64,000 nt of DNA from Flavitalea plasmicola (GTDB lineage Bacteria > Bacteroidota > Bacteroidia > Chitinophagales > Chitinophagaceae). The position numbers and the translations under genes are program-made. The stretch is taken from the NCBI RefSeq assembly GCF_030546645.1, contig NZ_JAUOTO010000006.1, forward strand, positions 62,001 through 126,000. The letters run 5' to 3'. Below the pieces are notes generated by a model, which made no database searches, was not told where the DNA came from, and worked only from the letters and a program-made list of their open reading frames with translations. Positions 10,513-18,252 of the stretch are shown in pieces (position 1 is the first letter of the stretch; the number at the start of each line of letters is the position of its first letter).

Positions 10513-10559
10513 AGGACGAGCGAGTAAAGAAAAATACGTAGGACGAAGTAAAGAAAAAT
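10513..10559. repeat. Imperfect direct repeat upstream of the RHS operon
   Basis: AGGACGA plus AGTAAAGAAAAAT occurs at 10513-10535 (3 nt between the halves) and again at 10540-10559 (no spacer). The pair lies just upstream of the operon's first gene and could be a binding site or a slippage product. The rest of the gene-free stretch 10456-10764 holds an AT-rich inverted repeat TTAATTC/GAATTAA near 10564-10586 and a terminator. Confidence 0.6.
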
Positions 10560-10648
10560 TTTTTTAATTCGCCAACAAATGAATTAAAATATTTTTTAAT
10601 GCACCATTACTGCTGTGTCGTTCCGCATTATAAAGTGTCTAATAAAAA

Positions 10649-10667
10649 GCTCCCTGCTTTAGGGAGC
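10649..10667 (-). terminator. Rho-independent terminator, leftward
   Basis: The stem GCTCCCT/AGGGAGC with a 5-nt loop is followed on the minus strand by TTTTTATT. It lies about 100 bp downstream of the small HTH gene ending at 10765 and most probably ends its transcript. Confidence 0.7.
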
Positions 10668-10764
10668 GATTTTCCTTGTTTGTTGTGAACGTTGTGCTAC
10701 TAACCTGACGCCGACCTGAATATTATAATCAAAGGGTTATAAGATCACGGGCTTTTCTTCACGA

Positions 10765-10998
10765 TTATCGCTGCTTCAATATTTTCCACGAAAAGGCGAC
10801 TTCTTTTCGGATAACAAGCAAGTCCAGAAGGCTAATGTTTACTTTCCCTTCTTCTATACGTTTTAATTTCTCAACTGGCATACCTAATCTCTTTTCCAGT
10901 TCTTTGTCCGTAAGATTGTCCCGTTTGCGGAAGTTCCTCACTTCGAGCCCTATCTTTTTCAAAAGGGGGATCACATCCTGATCCATTTCGTTAATCAT
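10765..10998 (-). CDS. Small XRE-like helix-turn-helix protein
   Basis: The 77-residue product from the ATG at 10998 reads as one compact helical domain. LKKIGLEVRNFRKRDNLTDKELEKRLGMPVEKLKRIEEGKVNIS-type spacing matches the Cro/C1 (XRE) fold: helix 2-turn-helix 3 at DKELEKRLGMPVEKLKRIEEG, then LLDLLVIRKE. The frame remains open upstream to a TTG at 11163, but that extension is made of the repeated sequence described at 11087-11515 and is therefore doubtful as protein. It is likely a small transcription regulator. The target is unknown; the repeats directly upstream are candidates for its own control region. Confidence 0.6.
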   Translation of the reverse strand: MINEMDQDVIPLLKKIGLEVRNFRKRDNLTDKELEKRLGMPVEKLKRIEEGKVNISLLDLLVIRKEVAFSWKILKQR

Positions 10999-11086
10999 TA
11001 CAAGGTGAATAGAATTGTTTCCAAGAAAAAAGGCCGGATCGAGGACCTTTTGAATATAGACCTGATATAGAAATACCTGGCCTTCA

Positions 11087-11170
11087 TTTAAACCTTTTCC
11101 TGTAGGGCGCTTGTGTAAAAACACTGGCCCGTCAGAACTGTGTGTCCTTGCTATTCCAACCAAACTTTAA
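11087..11170. repeat. Threefold intergenic repeat, copy 1
   Basis: The core runs from TTTAAACCTT to TATTCCAACCAAACTTTAA and includes CAGAACTGTG and a small hairpin GTGT-aaaa-ACAC at 11113-11124. Similarity to copy 3 extends leftward to about 11015. This copy is open in the minus frame that joins the HTH gene. Confidence 0.75.
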
Positions 11171-11261
11171 TGTCGCTAACACGACACTAAACAAAGTTTA
11201 CTTTATCTTGATGATTGCATTGTTGTCAAAGAAACAGACCATGGAAATGGTGCTGTTTATT

Positions 11262-11346
11262 TTTAAACCTTATCCTTCGGGACGCACGTGTTGAAACACC
11301 GGTCCCTTCAGAACTGTGTCCTTGGTATTCCAACCAAACTTTAAAA
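11262..11346. repeat. Threefold intergenic repeat, copy 2
   Basis: Same order of blocks as copy 1, starting 175 bp further on, with hairpin GTGT-tgaa-ACAC at 11288-11299. A TAA interrupts the minus-strand frame that stays open in copy 1. Confidence 0.75.
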
Positions 11347-11433
11347 AGAGTTGCGCCTTCTAACAGGCAATAATTTTCAGGTTGTTTCGAAGAGCCTTTG
11401 AAAATAGACCAGGTATAGAGATACCCCGCCTTT

Positions 11434-11515
11434 TTTAAACCTTATCCTTTAAAGCGCATGTGTAAATACACCGGCCTTTTCAGAACTGTTGCTATTCCAA
11501 CCAAACTTTAAAAAA
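11434..11515. repeat. Threefold intergenic repeat, copy 3
   Basis: Same order of blocks, 172 bp after copy 2, with hairpin GTGT-aaat-ACAC at 11460-11471. The minus-frame translation still resembles copy 1 (PVYLH against PVFLH) but has a TAA at the same place as copy 2. Between 11516 and 11622 nothing further is recognised. Confidence 0.75.
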
Positions 11516-11622
11516 TTGAGGTGAAGCTCGTCTAGAGCGCACATCAGACCTCCAGAATGCGTTCTTAGAAAAACCGATCGGTCGTTAAAGGGAACGCTAA
11601 AATAAACAAAAATTTACAATAT

Positions 11623-11738
11623 AATAAGTGTTTTAATGACTTTAAATAAGTAAAACAATGATCATAATAAGTGTTTTGTGCATTATTGATCTTGCTTTTA
11701 CGGATCAATGCTTTATTTGCAAATGCCTCAAAATAAGT
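11623..11738. promoter_or_regulatory. Phased AATAAGT array, possible operator
   Basis: AATAAGT occurs at 11623, 11645, 11666 and 11732, that is at spacings of 22, 21 and 66 bp, near whole numbers of helical turns. Copies 1 and 3 lie in a longer identical 14-mer ATAATAAGTGTTTT. The array straddles the start of the HTH-like gene at 11708, as expected for an autoregulatory operator. Confidence 0.4.
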
Positions 11739-11992
11739 ACTTGGTTGCCAAAACACTACTACTTTCAGGAGAGGTGAAATCCCTTTCTGATTTGCTGGCC
11801 ATTATCGATAAAACACCCTTTTCCCGGGAAGCTAAGACTACGCCGGAGAGGTTCAATAGAATGCTGGACAACCCGGCTCTGTTCCGTCTCGGCGATATCT
11901 ACAATATGGCCCAGATAATCGGTGTTGACGATAGACTGCTCCTGAACCTTATTCACAATGAATACATCAAACAGCGGAAAAAGAAAGGCTGA
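11708..11992 (+). CDS. Small HTH-like protein
   Basis: This is a 94-residue product (89 if the second ATG at 11723 is used; that form begins MPQNKYLVAKTLLLSGEV). The layout ALTLLL-type helix, SLSDLLAIIDKTPFS, ERFNRMLDNP and LFRLGDIYNMAQIIGVDDRLLLNLI resembles the all-helical XRE-like small proteins common in Bacteroidota, in which the C-terminal part matches the last helices of a Cro/C1 domain. DNA binding is inferred from this pattern only. It is transcribed alone, divergently from the HTH gene ending at 10765, with the repeat cluster and an AATAAGT array in between. Confidence 0.55.
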   Translation: MLYLQMPQNKYLVAKTLLLSGEVKSLSDLLAIIDKTPFSREAKTTPERFNRMLDNPALFRLGDIYNMAQIIGVDDRLLLNLIHNEYIKQRKKKG

Positions 11993-12116
11993 TACAGGTT
12001 GCAGGATGAACATCTCTTTTCTGCCAGGATCCAGCCGTTGTTTTTCTTCAGGAGCTAAAGTAGATCAAAAAGCCATTCGTATTTTTTTGTAAACGATTGT
12101 TTAGCTACGCGAAGAA

Positions 12117-12716
12117 TTACAGCTTATGTAGATTGGCTAAGTCTTTTAACTCCAGAAGATTTTTCGTTTTCGTCTTTTCCAGTATACTCTTTTTTTGCAC
12201 GCGAACCGTAGAAGCCTTTGTTTTCAATGTTCCCGCGATTCTTGCAGGCGCCCAACCTTTCAATAAATACTGAAGGACCTGTTTTTCTTTAAATGTCAGC
12301 CCTGAGAAAGGTGTGACCTCCGGGTCTGTAGACTCGCGTTGATTGACTTCGGTACCTTTTAGAAAGGCAAGTAGCTTTTGGATGGTTTCGGTTTCCTGTT
12401 CTGCCTTGGAAATATATTGCACGCCATATCGTTGCCATAAAAATTCGTCATAAAGACGTGCCGGTTGACTGGAATAGACCAGCACCTTTAAGGTAAGGAA
12501 TTCCTCAAAGATCCCTGGTAGTAACGTTAGCGCATTCCCATCTCCCAGGGTAATATCCATGATAAGATGGGTATAGTCCACGGAATTCAAGGCCTGCATC
12601 AATTCCCTGCAGGTTTGTACTTCATCCAGATGAGGGATGCCTTCCCTGCTACAAATAGCCTTGATGCTCCAGCGGAGGAGCGCATGATCTTCGGCCATCA
12701 AAATTCTTCTTTCCAT
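12117..12716 (-). CDS. NarL/FixJ-type response regulator
   Basis: The ATG at 12716 gives a 199-residue protein starting MERRILMAEDH. The receiver domain (1-120) shows the acidic pair around E9-D10, the phosphoacceptor D54 in LIMDITLGDG, and the conserved lysine K104 in YISKAE. The C-terminal domain (about 138-190) is a LuxR-type helix-turn-helix (LTFKEKQVLQYLLKGWAPARIA, then TLKTKASTVRVQKKSILEK). The gene lies 53 bp after the histidine kinase on the same strand, so the two form a cognate pair. Targets cannot be read from the sequence; the neighbouring mauE-like and susCD genes are candidates by position only. Confidence 0.88.
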   Translation of the reverse strand: MERRILMAEDHALLRWSIKAICSREGIPHLDEVQTCRELMQALNSVDYTHLIMDITLGDGNALTLLPGIFEEFLTLKVLVYSSQPARLYDEFLWQRYGVQYISKAEQETETIQKLLAFLKGTEVNQRESTDPEVTPFSGLTFKEKQVLQYLLKGWAPARIAGTLKTKASTVRVQKKSILEKTKTKNLLELKDLANLHKL

Positions 12717-12769
12717 ATGTGCTATGCTGCACAATCAACAAGCCTCAACCCCAATTTAAAAAGATCGTT

Positions 12770-14089
12770 CTATTCAACGGGAAATGCTACTGTAAAAAGA
12801 GTCTCTCGATTCTTTTGCCTCTTGGCCGTAATATTGCCCCCCAGTGCCTCTACCAACTGCTTGGTGATCGGCAAGCCGAGGCCCAGTCTTTTATTGCTAT
12901 CTTTGGTCTTCTTCGATCCATATGGAAGAAATAGCTGCTCTATCGCCTCTGTAGGTAGTCCTTCTCCTTCATTGGCAACAGACAATTCCCATGGGCCGTT
13001 CTTCCAATGTACAGCTATCGTGATTGTCTTACCACTGCCTGTATTATTAATGGCGTTCGTCAGCAAATTGAGCACAATGCGGGTTACTTTTACCTTATCC
13101 GACAAGATGAACCCGGGCAGCTCGTCGTCCAGCACCAGGGCGATGCGAATTCCTTTTTCATCCGCCATGTATTTATATAGATCAACTATTTTTTCTAATT
13201 CGGACGTCAGATCGATTTGCTCGTAATGATTGGTTTCAATCCTGCCTCTTTCATATCGGGAAAATTCCAGGAAGTTATTTAATATGTACGAAAAGAACCC
13301 CGAGGCATTCGCCAATTCATTGATTAGGGTCATGTCCCTGCTGACCGTCTTATTATCACCCGAGAGATATTTTAAATAGGAGATCATCGATGCTACGGAG
13401 TGATACGATACTGTTAGGTCGTGGCTCATATGCTGCGCGAACAAGGCACTCTTTTTTTGAATGCTTTCCACGGTATAAATTTTCAGGCCATACAAGACGA
13501 ATACCAGCACAATAAGGCCTACCATCGTGCCATCAAATACCATCCGGGCCATTGCGTCAGAAATTAACGGGTGCACGCCCCTCGCATCAGTTACATACTT
13601 GGCATTGATCTCTAAGAAAATCGTTCGAAACAGCACGATACTCATGCAGATGACCCGAATGGCCGTTTCCTGAAATAAGAAAACGATCAGTGACAACAGG
13701 AAAATATACATCAGTACTGCATCCATGGTTTGTCCTGGCAGGTTGCGGAACGATACTGAGGTTATCACATGAAGGGATACGTAGAACAGCACATTGGCGG
13801 GCAGGTATTTTCTCGATAGGTTGAATACAACCACTACACAGAAGGCAGCCAGCGAACACCCGGCTATCATTTCATCTCTGGCGTTCTGCGAAGAGAAAAA
13901 GTGCGTTAGGAATCCGACCGAAATACACACTGATACAAGGAGAGACAGCAGATTGACCTGGAAGGCTACGGTGCACAAAGTCTCCAACAAGCTGCCTCGC
14001 TGTTGAAGGGAAACTATTATTCCTTTCTTTATCCGATGCGACAGATCCTCACTCATTCCTCTTGTTTTGGTTCGTGAAAATAATGGCAC
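12770..14089 (-). CDS. Membrane sensor histidine kinase
   Basis: In this 439-residue protein residues ~40-205 contain about six hydrophobic segments without a large periplasmic domain, so it probably senses within the membrane. The HisKA motif is AQHMSHDL with the phospho-accepting H223. The ATPase domain shows the N-box NLLTNAINNT (N345), a G1 box VANEGEGLP (374-379, with NEGEG in place of the usual DNGxG), and the G2 box GLGLP (403-407). An internal ATG at 14056 is an alternative start. It is transcribed with the response regulator downstream. The variant G1 box is worth noting, although the rest of the catalytic domain looks intact. Confidence 0.88.
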   Translation of the reverse strand: MPLFSRTKTRGMSEDLSHRIKKGIIVSLQQRGSLLETLCTVAFQVNLLSLLVSVCISVGFLTHFFSSQNARDEMIAGCSLAAFCVVVVFNLSRKYLPANVLFYVSLHVITSVSFRNLPGQTMDAVLMYIFLLSLIVFLFQETAIRVICMSIVLFRTIFLEINAKYVTDARGVHPLISDAMARMVFDGTMVGLIVLVFVLYGLKIYTVESIQKKSALFAQHMSHDLTVSYHSVASMISYLKYLSGDNKTVSRDMTLINELANASGFFSYILNNFLEFSRYERGRIETNHYEQIDLTSELEKIVDLYKYMADEKGIRIALVLDDELPGFILSDKVKVTRIVLNLLTNAINNTGSGKTITIAVHWKNGPWELSVANEGEGLPTEAIEQLFLPYGSKKTKDSNKRLGLGLPITKQLVEALGGNITAKRQKNRETLFTVAFPVE

Positions 14090-14204
14090 GGGCAGTCTCG
14101 GTGTAACGTTGCATCAATGGCCGCAGCTCGAAAGTAGTGATTCCATATAACACCAGCAAGGGCAATGTACACGGCATAAACGTTCGTTTATGAAAATAAT
14201 GCGG

Positions 14205-14297
14205 TATTTTTTTGACGTAAACTTGTGTACTAATAGGATAAGGTTTAATGGTTATGGTACTGAGTTAGTGCATCCCTGCTTGCAGGGATTTTTTTTC
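14205..14297 (+). ncRNA. Possible small RNA ending in a strong terminator
   Basis: A strong rightward terminator (14272-14297) lies where no rightward gene precedes it: both neighbours run leftward. Just upstream is a promoter-like TAAACTTG (compare Bacteroidota TAnnTTTG) near 14217. A short transcript of about 70 nt is therefore possible. It contains GGATAAGGTTTA, which is also present in the repeats near 11.27 and 11.45 kb on the minus strand. No conserved RNA family is recognised. Confidence 0.3.
14272..14297 (+). terminator. Rho-independent terminator, rightward
   Basis: A perfect 8-bp stem ATCCCTGC/GCAGGGAT with a 2-nt loop is followed by eight or nine T. No protein gene on this strand ends nearby. 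Confidence 0.75.
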
Positions 14298-14360
14298 CTT
14301 GGGTGTGCCCACCCGAGAAGGTTAGTTTTAATTCCCTACGGATATTTTATGTTGTTGGTG

Positions 14361-14777
14361 CTATTGCTCTTGGAAAGAGAGTCTGCTGCCCAATATAGAA
14401 ACAGCGAGGAAGAGCACATTCAGAACAAGGTGTTGCTTCCAGCTTAGGAGTTCGACCACGCCCCCGCAGGAACAGGGGATGTATGAAAAAGTATGTAACA
14501 ATATGATCGAGGTGTAGGAAGTGAACATCAGCATGACCAGCGTGGCCAGTACAAAGCCCCACTTTCGAGAGGATGGAATGACTAACATCATGATGGTCGT
14601 TATCTCCGCAGTAAGTATCCCGTACGCGAGCGGCAGCGTCCAGGCCTTCGGCAGCGGTTGATTATTGAGCGCTTGTATAAAATGCCGGAAAGCTAAGAGC
14701 TTACTCAGGCTGGCGTAGGTGAATAGCAAAATGATAAGGCCGCCGGCAATTTCCAGTATGATTTGTTTTTTTCTCAC
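14361..14777 (-). CDS. MauE/DoxX-like redox-associated membrane protein
   Basis: From the GTG at 14777 the product is 138 residues starting VRKKQIILEIAGG; a TTG at 14798 would add seven residues. Four transmembrane helices are visible, and before the last one is IPCSCGGVVELLSWKQH, the conserved Cys-x-Cys-Gly-Gly region of MauE-like proteins. This family is linked to disulfide or thiol chemistry in the cell envelope (MauE is needed for methylamine dehydrogenase maturation). Here it neighbours TonB-dependent transporters and small cysteine-containing exported peptides, which fits a role in their oxidation, by inference. Its start codon is separated by one base from the divergent susC start at 14779, so each promoter must lie inside the other gene. 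Confidence 0.72.
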   Translation of the reverse strand: MRKKQIILEIAGGLIILLFTYASLSKLLAFRHFIQALNNQPLPKAWTLPLAYGILTAEITTIMMLVIPSSRKWGFVLATLVMLMFTSYTSIILLHTFSYIPCSCGGVVELLSWKQHLVLNVLFLAVSILGSRLSFQEQ

Positions 14778-14778
14778 T

Positions 14779-17700
14779 ATGAATATTATAAGATACAAAA
14801 CAATAACGCGGTTCGGGCTGTCACTTATGACAATCGGGCTACTGATAGTTCGGTGTCCAGCTTATGGCCAGTTGAGCAGTCGCCTGACGTTCACCATGCA
14901 TGATGTTATGTTGGATACGGTACTGCAGGATATCCAGCGTCGGACGGGTTACCTGTATTTTGTGGACATGGAGTGTGTGCGGGTGGCCGGCAGGCTGAGC
15001 TTTTCAGTACGCAATGCGACGGTGGCCGAGGCGATGGACAGCTGCCTGGGGGAGCTGCCGGTCTACTTCCGGCTGATCCGCCGGACGATCAATGTCTACC
15101 CTGGCAGCGTGGTATGGGGGCAGGTGGTCGATGAGCGCGGCGAGCCGGTCGCAGGGGCCACGATCATGGCCGCCGATGGCGATCCCGTGTCGGCGACGGT
15201 CACCGGCGAGACAGGCAGGTTCCGGCTGCGGTTGCTGGGGCGGGACAGGCCGCTGGTCGTAAGCTGCGTCGGTTACGGGTCACGGCAGTACCGCGTCTCC
15301 GGCGCCCGGGAGTTGCAGGTCCTGCTATCGCGGCAGACGGGGGAGCTGCAGGGCGTGGTGGTCTCCAACGGCTTTGAAGAGGTGCCCGCCGAGCGGGCCA
15401 CAGGCTCCTTTGCGCGGGTGGGCCGGGAGCTCATCGGGCGGCGGCCGGCCGCCAATATCCTGGACAGGATGGACGGGGTCACCAGCAGCCTGCTGATAAA
15501 TAAGAACGTGCAGGCAGGCACCAACCAGTCGGCCGTCACGATCCGGGGCCGCGGCACGATCTTCAGCAATCCCGATCCGCTGGTCATCGTCGATAACTTT
15601 CCTTACAGCGGCGACATTAACAACATCAACCCGGAGGATATCGAGTCCGTCACGATACTGAAAGATGCGGCGGCAGCTTCTGTCTGGGGTACCCGCGCTG
15701 CCAATGGGGTCATCGTCCTGAAGACCAAACAGGGCGCTTATAAGGGGGTTCCCAGGCTGAGCTTCACCAGCAGTCTCACCGTGGGCCGGAAGCCCGATCT
15801 GTATTACAGGCCGGTCCTGTCTTCATCCGATTATATTGGAGTAGAGACCTTCCTGTTCGGCCAGGGATGGTACGACAACACCATCCTCAGTCAAAACCAC
15901 TATGCGCTCTCGCCGGTGGTGGAGATCCTGCTGCGGCAGCGGGAAGGACAGCTGTCCGGCAGCGATACGGCTGCCCTGCTTGGCCAGCTTCGGGGCCAGG
16001 ATACCCGCCGGGACCTGGGGCGTTACTGGTACCGGCAAAGCGTGAACCAGCAGTATTGGCTGGGACTCAGTGGCGGCACGGCGAACAATCGCTATGCGCT
16101 GTCAGCCGGCCTGGACCAGGACGAGGCGGGGCTTAGGCGCAATGCCTACCGGCGCGTCACCGTCACAGGCAGCCAGGCCTACCTGGTGGTGCCCCATAAG
16201 CTGGAGTTGAACACAAGCGTTGCCTTTGCCGCCGGCAGCACTTACCTGAACAATACAGGCGGCATCTATGCGGTGTATCCCTATCTGCGACTGGCGGATG
16301 CTGGCGGCAAGGCCCTGGCCGTGCCCTATCAGCTGCGGACAGACTATGCCGATACGGTGGGCGGCGGGCGTTTGCTCGATTGGCATTACCGTCCGCTGGA
16401 TGAGCTGCGGAGTGCTAATAATGTGATCCGCCTCACGGATTGGCGGCTCAACGCAGGATTGCATTATACAATGGGCAAAGGATGGCTGCTGCGCGCCTTG
16501 TATCAGTACGGGCAGGGATCCTCCGATCAGCAGGAACTGCAAAGCCTGCAGACCTATTACACCCGCAACCTGATCAACCAGTTTACCCAACCCGGGCCAT
16601 CCGGGCAGTTCAACTACCCGGTCCCGGTAGGCGGCATCCTGGACGAGACCCTCGGCAGTTACCAGTCCCACAACGGGCGCCTCCAGGTGGAGTACCATCC
16701 CACGATGGGGGCCGACCATGACCTGCATTTGCTGGCCGGTTCGGAGCTGCAGGATGTGGAGAGCCGGATAAAGATCAACCGCACCTATGGCTACAACCCC
16801 GCCTCGCAGACGGGCTTGCCGGTCAGCAGCTATAAGACGCTGTATCCGCAATACGCTTCCGGGTCGCCGGCCTCTATCCCTTACTCCGACAACAACGTCT
16901 CGGCTTCGGATCATTACTGGTCCTATTACTGTAATGGGGGCTACCAGTACCGGCAGCGCTATACGGTGACCGCCAGTGCCCGGCTCGATCAATCCAACCT
17001 CTTCGGGGTAGACATCAATCACAAGACTGTGCCGCTCTGGTCGGCAGGCCTGGCCTGGGAGGCCTCGCGCGAGGATTTTTATCGCATCGGCTGGCTACCG
17101 CTCCTGCGGTTGCGGGTCACCGATGGATACAACGGCAATGTGTACAAGGCGGTGTCGGGGTATACTACGACCAATGTCTTCCCTTTAAGCACGGCCGGGA
17201 TTACTCATGGCTTTTTAAACACCTACAGCGCTCCTTATGCCGCTATCACCAACCCGCCCAATCCCCACCTGCGCTGGGAGCAGGTCCATGTCATCAATGC
17301 AGGGCTGGACTTTGCCGGCAAGGACAGCCTCGTGCAGGGCAGCCTGGAATACTATACCAAGACCGGCCAATACCTGATCGGCCCGGCCAGCCTGGACCCC
17401 ACCTCCGGCAATGTGCAATACACCGCCAATGTCGCTCACATGGTCACCCGTGGCATCGACCTCTCCTTGCGTATCCAACTGCGCATGGGACCTTTGGGAT
17501 GGAACAGTGTGGCCCTCTTCAACTATGTGCGTGACAAGGTGACGCGCTATCTGGTCCAGCCCCCGACCATCCAGACCTTTTTGAACACCCAGTCCATCAA
17601 CCCGCTCGTCGGCCGTCCGCTTTACTCCCTGTACGCCTTGGGTTGGGCGGGACTCGATCCGCAGTCCGGCAGCCCCAGGGGCTGGCTCAACGGTCATCCC

Positions 17701-18252
17701 AGCCAGGACTATACTTCTCTCATCGGCGCTGCCGACTTCCACACGCTGCTTTACCAAGGGCCTGTCAACCCGCCCTTCTTCGGCAGCTGGCGCAATGACT
17801 TCACCTGGAGGCAATGGGGCCTGTCGGTGAACATCGTGTACAAGTTCGGCCATTACTTTGCCCGCCCTTCGATCCAGTATGCGCCTTTGTTCTACGGCAC
17901 GTCCCAGGGCCATCCGGACTATGTACGCCGCTGGCAGTATCCGGGTGATGAGCTGCATACGGATGTGCCGTCGATGATCTATCCCGCCAATCCTACGAGA
18001 GATGACTTTTACAGCCGCACCACGGTGCTCGTAGAAAAAGGTGACCTCATCCGGCTGCAGGATGTCCAGCTCTACTATGACCTCACCCGGAAGACACTGC
18101 CGAAGCTGCCGATACGAACGCTGCGGGTGTATGGCTATGCCAATAATATCGGCCTGCTCTGGACGGCCAACCGCCGGGGTATCGATCCGGATGCGCTCAC
18201 CGGAATGCCCGATCCGCGCACCATCGCCGTAGGTATTAAAATGGAATTATAA
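14779..18252 (+). CDS. SusC/RagA TonB-linked outer-membrane protein, copy 1
   Basis: The 1157-residue protein from the ATG at 14779 has a signal peptide (to about residue 31, PAYGQ). An STN domain follows (about 34-100: LDTVLQDIQRRTGYLYFVD), then a carboxypeptidase-regulatory-like domain (about 116-195: GQVVDERGEPVAGATI), the TonB-dependent plug (TIRGRGTIFSNPDPLVIVDN, then IESVTILKDAAAASVWGTRAANGVI), and a long beta-barrel. STN-containing SusC proteins import ligands and may also signal through FecR/sigma pairs. SusD follows after 12 bp. From residue ~55 onward it is almost identical to the copy at 21289; only the signal peptide and the first STN residues differ. Base composition is clearly GC-richer than the flanking 10-14 and 26-28 kb regions. 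No FecR or sigma gene precedes this copy. Confidence 0.93.
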   Translation: MNIIRYKTITRFGLSLMTIGLLIVRCPAYGQLSSRLTFTMHDVMLDTVLQDIQRRTGYLYFVDMECVRVAGRLSFSVRNATVAEAMDSCLGELPVYFRLIRRTINVYPGSVVWGQVVDERGEPVAGATIMAADGDPVSATVTGETGRFRLRLLGRDRPLVVSCVGYGSRQYRVSGARELQVLLSRQTGELQGVVVSNGFEEVPAERATGSFARVGRELIGRRPAANILDRMDGVTSSLLINKNVQAGTNQSAVTIRGRGTIFSNPDPLVIVDNFPYSGDINNINPEDIESVTILKDAAAASVWGTRAANGVIVLKTKQGAYKGVPRLSFTSSLTVGRKPDLYYRPVLSSSDYIGVETFLFGQGWYDNTILSQNHYALSPVVEILLRQREGQLSGSDTAALLGQLRGQDTRRDLGRYWYRQSVNQQYWLGLSGGTANNRYALSAGLDQDEAGLRRNAYRRVTVTGSQAYLVVPHKLELNTSVAFAAGSTYLNNTGGIYAVYPYLRLADAGGKALAVPYQLRTDYADTVGGGRLLDWHYRPLDELRSANNVIRLTDWRLNAGLHYTMGKGWLLRALYQYGQGSSDQQELQSLQTYYTRNLINQFTQPGPSGQFNYPVPVGGILDETLGSYQSHNGRLQVEYHPTMGADHDLHLLAGSELQDVESRIKINRTYGYNPASQTGLPVSSYKTLYPQYASGSPASIPYSDNNVSASDHYWSYYCNGGYQYRQRYTVTASARLDQSNLFGVDINHKTVPLWSAGLAWEASREDFYRIGWLPLLRLRVTDGYNGNVYKAVSGYTTTNVFPLSTAGITHGFLNTYSAPYAAITNPPNPHLRWEQVHVINAGLDFAGKDSLVQGSLEYYTKTGQYLIGPASLDPTSGNVQYTANVAHMVTRGIDLSLRIQLRMGPLGWNSVALFNYVRDKVTRYLVQPPTIQTFLNTQSINPLVGRPLYSLYALGWAGLDPQSGSPRGWLNGHPSQDYTSLIGAADFHTLLYQGPVNPPFFGSWRNDFTWRQWGLSVNIVYKFGHYFARPSIQYAPLFYGTSQGHPDYVRRWQYPGDELHTDVPSMIYPANPTRDDFYSRTTVLVEKGDLIRLQDVQLYYDLTRKTLPKLPIRTLRVYGYANNIGLLWTANRRGIDPDALTGMPDPRTIAVGIKMEL

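Noticed and set aside
10999-11163. N-terminal extension of the small HTH protein from a TTG at 11163
   Set aside because: It consists of repeat copy 1, whose other copies carry stops; the internal ATG at 10998 gives a complete HTH domain.
11087-11515. Three regularly spaced repeats as a CRISPR array
   Set aside because: Repeat cores are over 80 nt and degenerate, spacing is ~175 bp, and no cas genes are present.
11565-11756. Minus-strand 63-codon frame in the AATAAGT region
   Set aside because: Low-complexity composition, overlaps the HTH-like gene start and its repeat array.
16102-17022. Minus-strand frame opposite susC, present identically at 22576-23496
   Set aside because: Antisense shadow; its duplication only reflects the susC duplication, and was useful as evidence for nucleotide identity.
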